From assembly GCA_964551635.1 (NCBI GenBank), contig CAZKDZ010000131.1, positions 1 through 20,026 of the forward strand: DNA of 20,026 nt, in the 5' to 3' direction. The stretch comes from JAAXHE01 sp964551635. GTDB taxonomy: Bacteria; Latescibacterota; UBA2968; GCA-2709665. Below, in pieces: positions 14,429 through 20,026 of this stretch. Within the stretch, counting starts at the first letter, position 1, and each line of letters begins with the position of its first letter. The notes under the pieces were generated by a model. It was not told the origin of the DNA. It saw only the letters and a program-made list of their open reading frames with translations, and made no database searches. The translations under genes and the position numbers were made by a program.

Positions 14429-15370
14429 ATGAGATTCGCACTCGTCCTGTCGCCCCTTGACGAAGAACGGATGGCTCTCGCCCGTCAGATCGGCGTAACC
14501 GACCTTGTAACGACGCTCCCCGGGGGCGGCCCGGTCTGGGATTTTGACGCCATCGTGCATCACAAACAACGAATCGCTGACGCGGGTCTCACGTGGTCCG
14601 TCGTCGAGTCCGTGCCAATTTCGAACCGCATTACGCTGGGTCTGGACGGACGTGACGAGGACATCGACGCGTACTGCAGCACCATCCGCAACCTGGGCTC
14701 GGCCGGCATTGGAATCATGTGCTGGAACTGGATGGCCGTGTTCAACTGGATGCGCACGTCTTTTACGACACGGGGACGGGGAAATGCGTTTGTGAGCAGC
14801 TACGATGACGCGCTGATGGAAAACGCGCCCAATACGAAATACGGGGAAGTGAGCGAAACGCTGCTCTGGGAAACCCTGGAGTACTTTCTGGAAAGGGTCA
14901 TTCCCGTGGCCGAGGAGGCCGGCGTCAAGCAGGCGCTGCACCCTGACGACCCGCCCCTGTCGCCCGTGAGGGGGATCGGCCGTATCATCACCAGCGTGGA
15001 CGCGTTCCAGCGCGTCGTCGACATGGTTCCCAGCGACTACAACGGGATTACCTTCTGCCAGGGCAACTTCGCCGCCATGGGCGCAGACGTGCCGGCCGCC
15101 ATCCGCCGGTTTGCGGACAAGATCCATTTCTCTCATTTCCGCGACGTACGAGGCACCGTACCCAGTTTCGAGGAAACCTTCCACGACGAAGGCGACACGG
15201 ATATGGCGGAGTGCATCCGGGCGTACCGGGATATCGGTTTCACCGGGCCCATACGCCCAGACCACGTCCCGGTGCTGTCCGGCGAAGACAACGACCCGCC
15301 GGGTTACACCCTGATGGGCAGGCTCTACGCCGTCGGCTACATGAAAGGGCTGGTGGACGGAACGGCCTGA
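14429..15370 (+). CDS. uxuA: Mannonate dehydratase (UxuA family)
   Basis: This is a cytoplasmic TIM-barrel metalloenzyme that dehydrates D-mannonate to 2-keto-3-deoxy-D-gluconate in glucuronate catabolism. The four metal ligands known from UxuA structures can be placed: His171 in HPDDPP, Cys210 in FCQGNF, His236 in HFRDVRG and Asp278 in RPDHVP. Their spacing closely follows the family. Other signatures are FHDEGDTDM (251-259) and GRLYAVGYMKGL (297-308). At 313 residues it is shorter than the E. coli enzyme (about 394), but all catalytic blocks are present, so it looks like a compact, active form. The start is supported by GGAG upstream. It follows the heparinase-propeller gene and precedes an amidohydrolase. 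Its last codons lie in a strong hairpin. Alternative: a related xylose-isomerase-like barrel enzyme acting on another sugar acid. Confidence 0.9.
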   Translation: MRFALVLSPLDEERMALARQIGVTDLVTTLPGGGPVWDFDAIVHHKQRIADAGLTWSVVESVPISNRITLGLDGRDEDIDAYCSTIRNLGSAGIGIMCWNWMAVFNWMRTSFTTRGRGNAFVSSYDDALMENAPNTKYGEVSETLLWETLEYFLERVIPVAEEAGVKQALHPDDPPLSPVRGIGRIITSVDAFQRVVDMVPSDYNGITFCQGNFAAMGADVPAAIRRFADKIHFSHFRDVRGTVPSFEETFHDEGDTDMAECIRAYRDIGFTGPIRPDHVPVLSGEDNDPPGYTLMGRLYAVGYMKGLVDGTA

Positions 15371-15386
15371 GTCCCGTTCCGTCCAC
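15353..15386 (+). terminator. 13-bp perfect hairpin spanning the uxuA stop codon (no U-tract)
   Basis: GTGGACGGAACGG (15353-15365) is perfectly complementary to CCGTTCCGTCCAC (15374-15386), with an 8-base loop that contains the TGA stop (15368-15370). The following sequence (GGAATCGCCGG...) has no T-run. It is therefore either an unusual terminator, a 3'-end stabilising structure or a coupling element for the next gene. The label terminator is tentative; the inverted repeat itself is certain. Confidence 0.5.
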
Positions 15387-15446
15387 GGAATCGCCGGTCC
15401 GGTAAATTGACTTCAGACCCATTTGCAGTGGCACATACGGGATTCC

Positions 15447-16409
15447 ATGCGCGACATCAGAATCGGCGCCGCCCAGTTTGAAGCAAGGGACGCCGACAAA
15501 CCCTACAACCTTTCCCGGATAGACGCCCTCACGCGGCGGGCCGTGGACGCGGGCGCCGAAATCGTCTCCTTCCACGAGTGCTGTATTCCCGGTTACACCT
15601 TTCTGCAGACCCTCCCGCGTTCCCGGATCGCCGAACTTGCGGAGCCCGTTCCGTGCGGCCCTTCAACGAACCGCCTGATTGAAATCGCACGGGAATACGA
15701 CGTCGCCTTGCTGGCGGGCCTTGTGGAAGCGGATGGCGACGCCATGTACAACACGTACGTCGTCGTGGGTCCCAGTGGTTACGTCGCAAAGCACCGCAAG
15801 CTGCACGCCTTCATCAGCAGGTTCATCGACTCCGGCGACGCGTTCACCGTTTTCGATCTCCTCGGCTGCCGCGTGGGCATCCTGATCTGCTATGACAACA
15901 ACTTGCCTGAAAACGTGCGCCTGACCGCCATGATGGGCGCGGAGATCGTCTTCATGCCTCACGTTACCTGCGGGCTGCCCTCCGCCATGCCCGGCAGGGG
16001 CGTCATCGACCGCGCTCTCTGGGAGAACCGACATGGCGACCCGGTGTCGCTCCGGCAGGAATTCAACGGACCGAAGGGACGAGGCTGGCTCATGCGCTGG
16101 CTGCCTGCCCGCGCCTATGAGAACGGCGTCTACGCCGTGTACACGAATCCCATTGGCATCGATCACGATACCGTCAAGAACGGCAATGCGATGATCCTGG
16201 ATCCATTCGGCGAAATCCTGGTGGAGTCCGATGCACTGGAGGACGACGTGGTGGTGGGGTTGCTTACCCCCGACAAGATACCGGTCTCCTCGGGGTACCG
16301 GTATCTGCGCGCGCGCCGGCCCGACCTTTATGGAAAACTGGCGGAACCCCTTCCGGCTGACATGCGGGGCGGCACGAATCCGGGGTGGAGGCTGAAGGAA
16401 CCGGAATAG
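15447..16409 (+). CDS. Carbon-nitrogen hydrolase (nitrilase superfamily)
   Basis: The protein has 320 residues from ATG 15447. A TTG at 15423 would add eight residues before the conserved R-D-I-R-I-G-A-A-Q-F start and is less likely. The Glu-Lys-Cys catalytic triad of the superfamily is complete: Glu44 in F-H-E-C-C-I, Lys118 in K-H-R-K-L-H and Cys148 in G-I-L-I-C-Y-D. The alpha-beta-beta-alpha fold continues with A-R-A-Y-E-N-G-V-Y-A-V-Y-T-N (221-234). Between about 175 and 220 there is a longer loop rich in charged residues, probably lining the active site. Members hydrolyse amides, nitriles or N-carbamoyl compounds; substrate cannot be assigned. It follows uxuA after 76 bases, so it might act on an amino or N-acyl substituent released from the same glycan (inference). 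Likely cytoplasmic, as no signal peptide is seen. Confidence 0.9.
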   Translation: MRDIRIGAAQFEARDADKPYNLSRIDALTRRAVDAGAEIVSFHECCIPGYTFLQTLPRSRIAELAEPVPCGPSTNRLIEIAREYDVALLAGLVEADGDAMYNTYVVVGPSGYVAKHRKLHAFISRFIDSGDAFTVFDLLGCRVGILICYDNNLPENVRLTAMMGAEIVFMPHVTCGLPSAMPGRGVIDRALWENRHGDPVSLRQEFNGPKGRGWLMRWLPARAYENGVYAVYTNPIGIDHDTVKNGNAMILDPFGEILVESDALEDDVVVGLLTPDKIPVSSGYRYLRARRPDLYGKLAEPLPADMRGGTNPGWRLKEPE

Positions 16410-16436
16410 ACATGGATGGACTGGATCGACCGGATT
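16409..16436. repeat. Short degenerate tandem repeat GAC-n-GGAT-n, three units
   Basis: Immediately at the nitrilase stop codon the sequence reads GACATGGATG, GACTGGATC, GACCGGATT. These are three units of nine to ten bases sharing GAC and GGAT. From memory, similar GGAT/GAC tandem tracts are scattered between genes in Poribacteria-like and Latescibacteria-like genomes, but this was not searched. Confidence 0.45.
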
Positions 16437-16503
16437 AAGGCGGGAGCAAGAAAAACGCTCTTGATTCTGTGCATTAGCGAGAAATTCCGCCACATCGCAT
16501 TGT

Positions 16504-16528
16504 AGGGGCGTCCCTTGTGGGCGCCCGG
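16504..16528. repeat. Short palindromic dispersed-repeat-like element
   Basis: GGGCGTCC (16506-16513) can pair with GGGCGCCC (16519-16526) as an 8-bp stem with one G-T pair and a five-base loop, within AGGGGCGTCCCTTGTGGGCG. The sequence resembles a GGGGCG-C-C...GGGCGCC palindrome that I recall as frequent in intergenic regions of many uncultivated bacteria. It lies 34 bases upstream of the DUF6785-type gene. No T-tract follows. Confidence 0.5.
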
Positions 16529-16560
16529 CCTCTGTCGGTGAAATCCGTTGAAAGGGAAAG

Positions 16561-18540
16561 ATGGCGCAGAGTTCCGCACCTCGAGTGGAGTCCGGACCCC
16601 AAACGGCACTGCAGACCGACGCAGTGACGCTTCGCGCCGTCGCCATCGGCCTTCTGCTGGTGCTTGTCGTCAATTTCTGGATTTCAACCACCGAATACGT
16701 CATCCACGCCTCGCGGATGCAGCTCTCCTTTTTCCCCCTCGCCCTCTTCGCCACGTTTCTCCTGCTGGTCATCGTCAACGGCTTCGTCCGCCGCTTCCGG
16801 CCGGCCGGCGCCCTCCAGTCGTCCGAGCTTCTCACGATCCTGGCGATGGGGTTCGTCGGCGCCGTGGTACCAACGTCGGGAATCACGGGCTTCCTTCTGG
16901 GCATTCTCTCCGGCGTCTACTATTTCGCCACGCCGGAGAACCAGTGGGCCAACTACCTCCATCCCAACATGCCCGGATGGGCCGTGCCCTCGAACGAAAA
17001 TCACGCGATGACCTGGTTTTACGAGGGACTGCCCGAAGGGCAACCGGCGCCATATCACGCCTGGATCGCCCCGCTCATCAGCTGGATCTTCTTTCTGCTT
17101 GCCCTTTGCACCCTCCTGTTCTGCATTGCGGTTATCCTTCGAAAGCAGTGGGTGCGGAACGAGCGCCTGGTCTTTCCGCTTGCGTCCGTGGGCGCCACGC
17201 TGACCCGTGCGACCCGCGGCGGTTTCCTGCCAGATGCCCTTCGAGGAGGGCTTTTCTGGGGCGGCTTCGGCGTGGGATTCGGCGCCATTTCCTGGAATAT
17301 TCTCAACTATTTCTGGCCGGTTGTGCCCAAAATCCCTCTGCAGGGCAAGTGGGTTGTCTTTGCGAAAGGCTTTCCGCGCGTCAACACCCGCATCAATTTT
17401 CTGACGGCCGGATTCGCGTACTTCGCCAACCTGAATATCCTGTTCTCCATCTGGGTATTCTTCGTTCTCTTCTTCTGGTTTGAAAACGGCATTATCAACC
17501 GCATCGGCTACGTCATCCCGCGCAAACCCCTCAACTTTTCGGCCGAAACCGAGGTCACGGCCTGGCAGGGCTTCGGTGCGCTGACCGTGCTGGTGCTGTG
17601 GAACCTCTGGACCGCCCGCACCCATATCAAAGCCGTCTTCGGCAGGGCGTTCGGGAAGGGTGACGCCGACGATACAGGCGAATTGCTCTCGTACCGGTTT
17701 GCCGTGTTCGGACTCATCGGCAGCCTCATCTTCATCTGCGCCTTCTTCTCCCAACTGGGCATGCAGGGCAAACTCGTCGCGCTTCTCGTGCCCGCACTGA
17801 TCGTCAACTATCTCTCCATCGCACGAATCGTCTGCGAGACCGGTCTGGCCTATATGCGGACCACATTGACCGAGCAGTACGCCGCCCTGTACACGATCGG
17901 CACCAGTGCGCTCTCGCCTTCAAGCATGTCCGGGATCAGCCTTACGTACAGCCTTGTCTGCCAGGGCAAGGGCACCTTTATGGCGCCATTCATGCACGTG
18001 GTTCGACTCGCGGACCTCATCCGCCGAAACCGGCGACGGCTTGTGCCCGCTCTGGCCCTGGTCGTCGTCGTGGGACTCGCGGCCGACTTCGCCCTCACCA
18101 TCTTTCTGGGTTACCGGACCGGCGCTTTCAATTTCAATGCCTGGCCCTTTTCCAGCGCCGGACGTTTCGCGTATGACCTCACTGTTACCCAGATGAGAAG
18201 CCCTTTCGATACCAGTTGGGAGCGTCTGGCCGTGTTCTGCGTGGGCGCCGCCGCGATGTCACTGCTGACCTTTCTGCACTACCGGCTGCCATGGTGGCCG
18301 TTTCACCCCATCGCATTTCCCATTGCCTTCTCATGGAACACCCAACTCACGTTCTTCTCGATCTTCGTCGTCTGGGCGATCAAGGCCATTCTACTCAAGG
18401 TCGGCGGCGTCAATCTCTACAGAAAATGGCAGCCGGCCTTTCTGGGACTCCTGACCGGATACGTCCTGGCCATCACACTTTCCTTCCTCGTGGACGCAAT
18501 CTGGTTTCCGGGCCAGGGGCACGGCGTGCATAATTACTGA
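16561..18540 (+). CDS. DUF6785/DUF6784-type polytopic membrane protein (659 aa)
   Basis: This is a full-length paralog of the protein at 663. A hydrophilic N-terminus of about 24 residues precedes many membrane segments. Conserved blocks are ATPENQW (123-129), H-P-N-M-P-x-W, I-L-R-K-Q-W-V with E-R-L-V-F-P-L-A, N-T-R-I-N-F, L-S-Y-R-F-A-V, R-N-R-R-R-L, W-W-P-F-H-P and the terminal WFPGQGHGVHNY. The start at ATG 16561 is preceded by A-A-A-G-G-G nine bases or so upstream. Function is unknown; a secondary transporter or membrane enzyme is possible. It stands alone with a repeat-bearing upstream region and converges with the GWxTD gene, whose terminator lies between them. Its distance from the first two copies suggests an older duplication than the tandem pair. 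Confidence 0.85.
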   Translation: MAQSSAPRVESGPQTALQTDAVTLRAVAIGLLLVLVVNFWISTTEYVIHASRMQLSFFPLALFATFLLLVIVNGFVRRFRPAGALQSSELLTILAMGFVGAVVPTSGITGFLLGILSGVYYFATPENQWANYLHPNMPGWAVPSNENHAMTWFYEGLPEGQPAPYHAWIAPLISWIFFLLALCTLLFCIAVILRKQWVRNERLVFPLASVGATLTRATRGGFLPDALRGGLFWGGFGVGFGAISWNILNYFWPVVPKIPLQGKWVVFAKGFPRVNTRINFLTAGFAYFANLNILFSIWVFFVLFFWFENGIINRIGYVIPRKPLNFSAETEVTAWQGFGALTVLVLWNLWTARTHIKAVFGRAFGKGDADDTGELLSYRFAVFGLIGSLIFICAFFSQLGMQGKLVALLVPALIVNYLSIARIVCETGLAYMRTTLTEQYAALYTIGTSALSPSSMSGISLTYSLVCQGKGTFMAPFMHVVRLADLIRRNRRRLVPALALVVVVGLAADFALTIFLGYRTGAFNFNAWPFSSAGRFAYDLTVTQMRSPFDTSWERLAVFCVGAAAMSLLTFLHYRLPWWPFHPIAFPIAFSWNTQLTFFSIFVVWAIKAILLKVGGVNLYRKWQPAFLGLLTGYVLAITLSFLVDAIWFPGQGHGVHNY

Positions 18541-18570
18541 GCGCGTTCCATACCCGAAATCGTGCCGCCG

Positions 18571-18600
18571 AAAAAAAAAGCCGACGATATTTCCGCCGGC
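18571..18600 (-). terminator. Intrinsic terminator of the GWxTD gene
   Basis: Read on the minus strand, GCCGGCG pairs with CGTCGGC (seven pairs including one G-U) around a seven-base loop. It is followed at once by nine T residues (the A-tract at 18571-18579). It lies about 45 bases past the stop codon at 18645, as expected for a Rho-independent terminator on that strand. Confidence 0.85.
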
Positions 18601-18644
18601 GCGTCTTGTTTGTCCAGATTCTAATGTGACTGCTGTCGCAGGTT

Positions 18645-20026
18645 TCACGGCATCACGCGGAATACCGCCGAACTCGTCGCCCTGCTTTCCGCCCCCCGGT
18701 CCTCCACGATCACCCTGAATGCCCATGGTCCCGGCGTGGACCCGTCCATATCGAGCGTGAGATAGTGCGGTTGCCAATCCCGCGTCTCCCTGTATGAATT
18801 GGTCACGGCCGTTGTCCACTCGGGAATGACCACGTCCTTTTCCTTCCACTTTTCAGGAAGCAGGCGGGTCTGGTACGTGATCCGGTAACTGGTAGCGCCG
18901 AATTCATCCCGCTTCAGATTGTAGACCTCGAAGTAGAACGACATGCTGGCGTCCCGCTGGCACTGCTTCAACGGGTTGGGCAGCACCATGAACCTGTCCC
19001 GTCCGAACGGTCGATCGTCCTGTTCGACAACACGCTGAGCCAGCAGCAGATCGCTGATTTGCAGCCTGTCCCGGCCGTAGGTGTTGATTTTCAGCGAGTC
19101 GCGAAGGGTTCCAAGACTCTTCCTGTTCAGGTCCTCCGTCTCAACCGCCAGGTGGTACGTTCCCGGATCCATGTCAAGACGCTCGCCCCAGAACAGGTAT
19201 CCATCCCGCACGGCATTGCCTTCGATCCACGGCATTCTGTGAATGGGAGAAACCGTCTTTTCGACCTCCCGCCATCCCGCGTCGAACAGGAACAGGCCCT
19301 GCCTGAGATCCACCGCCTGTACTCCCGAACTGACCTCACGGTGCGCGACGTGTTCGCCAGAAAGCGCATAGTACAGCTCCACCCGGGTCTTGCCGTTCTC
19401 GCCGCGAAACTGCGCGATCTCGAACGGCGCATCGTACCGTTTCAGCCAGTAAGGGTCGCTGTAGTATTCCGGAACCCGCTCCACGAGGTCCTTGTATTTG
19501 CTCCGTACCGATCCGCGAATCGAAACGTGCAGCACTTCCCAGTTTTTTTCGCCGAGGCGTTCGAATGTAATGCTGAACCCCGGATAGCTCCAGGTCTCGC
19601 GGAGCAGCACGTAATTCATCCGGTCCAGATAGATGTTTCGCGCGTCGGGATGTCCATATCTGATGTACACCTGCCCGCGGTCCGTCTCCCAGCCCTCAAT
19701 GCCGCGGTCCGGATCGGCAAACCTCAGATTGGCATACGCCACCCGCCTGCAGTGTTCGAGCATACGCTCGTTTCCGGGGGTCAGGAACAACGGGTCCCGT
19801 CCCGTCCAGAACCGCCGCAGGGTGTCTTCATCCGGAAGTTCCCCCCCATCCTGTAACGCCTCCCGGTCCGTCAATACCACCACCGACCTGATGAACTGCT
19901 GTTCCAGGCCGGACATCAGATCCAGACCCTGCGAATAGGCGGCGAAGGCTTTGTCCAGCTCATCACCGGTCTGATAACCCAGCCCGGTGAAAAAGTACGC
20001 ATCCCAGTCTTCCGGATGGCGTTCCG
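18645..20026 (-). CDS. GWxTD domain-containing protein, C-terminal 459 residues (5' truncated by window)
   Basis: The frame is open from the window edge to the TGA at 18645-18647, so the gene begins beyond base 20026; the internal ATG at 19916 is not the true start. At the edge, YQTGDELDKAFAAYSQGL looks like part of a TPR-type helical repeat. The family signature GWETDRGQVYIRYGHPD follows, with its GWETD at 19680-19694, and then a long beta-rich region with N-x-Y-x-x-x-x, R-E-T-W-S-Y and Y-H-L-A-V-E-T-E-D-L. The GWxTD domain has no established biochemical role; such proteins are usually exported and often carry TPRs. The signal peptide, if any, is outside the window. Transcription ends at the T9 terminator at 18571-18600. 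The domain is useful as a lineage marker. Confidence 0.87.
   Translation of the reverse strand, partial: ERHPEDWDAYFFTGLGYQTGDELDKAFAAYSQGLDLMSGLEQQFIRSVVVLTDREALQDGGELPDEDTLRRFWTGRDPLFLTPGNERMLEHCRRVAYANLRFADPDRGIEGWETDRGQVYIRYGHPDARNIYLDRMNYVLLRETWSYPGFSITFERLGEKNWEVLHVSIRGSVRSKYKDLVERVPEYYSDPYWLKRYDAPFEIAQFRGENGKTRVELYYALSGEHVAHREVSSGVQAVDLRQGLFLFDAGWREVEKTVSPIHRMPWIEGNAVRDGYLFWGERLDMDPGTYHLAVETEDLNRKSLGTLRDSLKINTYGRDRLQISDLLLAQRVVEQDDRPFGRDRFMVLPNPLKQCQRDASMSFYFEVYNLKRDEFGATSYRITYQTRLLPEKWKEKDVVIPEWTTAVTNSYRETRDWQPHYLTLDMDGSTPGPWAFRVIVEDRGAESRATSSAVFRVMP

Noticed and set aside
14333..15265. A 310-codon minus-strand frame opposite uxuA
   Set aside because: The plus-strand product has all UxuA metal ligands with family spacing; the antisense frame has none.
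18540..18600. A terminator for the third DUF6785-type gene on the plus strand
   Set aside because: The hairpin at 18580-18600 is preceded, not followed, by the homopolymer tract in the plus orientation; only the minus-strand reading gives a stem followed by T9.

Overview
The window is high-GC bacterial DNA. One sample line, 9541-9600, is 38/60 G+C. The genes are those of a free-living glycan degrader. The best taxonomic clue is the C-terminal gene with a GWxTD signature. By recall, that domain is common in Latescibacterota, Gemmatimonadota, Acidobacteriota and Fibrobacterota. Together with large DUF6785/DUF6784-type membrane proteins and stand-alone heparinase-like lyases, it suggests a Latescibacterota/Poribacteria-like uncultivated lineage. 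This is inference from gene content only; no search was run.

Layout. (a) 1-555: the 3' end of a DUF6785/6784-type polytopic membrane protein. (b) 663-5621, plus strand: a tight cluster with a complete DUF6785-type membrane protein, a solute-binding lipoprotein and two MalF/MalG-type permeases. (c) 5638-6753, minus strand: the MalK/UgpC-type ATPase, tail to tail with the permeases. (d) 6914-9667: an exported heparinase II/III-like protein of 917 residues, divergent from the ATPase. (e) 9740-10418, minus strand: an AT-rich HepT/MntA toxin-antitoxin pair. It abuts a degenerate copy of the sequence that precedes the 917-residue gene. (f) 10678-14343: a 1221-residue protein with a heparinase-like core and a C-terminal beta-propeller. 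(g) 14429-15370: a mannonate dehydratase (UxuA type). (h) 15447-16409: a nitrilase-superfamily amidohydrolase. (i) 16410-16560: a repeat-bearing spacer. (j) 16561-18540: a third DUF6785-type membrane protein. (k) 18645-20026, minus strand: a 5'-truncated GWxTD protein with a clear intrinsic terminator.

How it may work together (inference). Two heparinase-fold proteins could cleave a uronate-containing polysaccharide. The CUT1-type ABC importer would bring in oligosaccharides. UxuA would convert mannonate to 2-keto-3-deoxygluconate in hexuronate catabolism. The three DUF6785-type proteins have no assigned function. Their repeated presence beside an ABC importer and lyases makes them candidates for an additional glycan or solute transport route.

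Most worth a second look: the 57-base repeat flanking the 917-residue gene and meeting the hepT/mntA module; the two divergent heparinase-like architectures; the strictly shared C-terminal G-x-G-H-x-V-H tail of the DUF6785 paralogs; the perfect 13-bp hairpin enclosing the uxuA stop codon; and the short dispersed-repeat-like sequences at 16409-16526.
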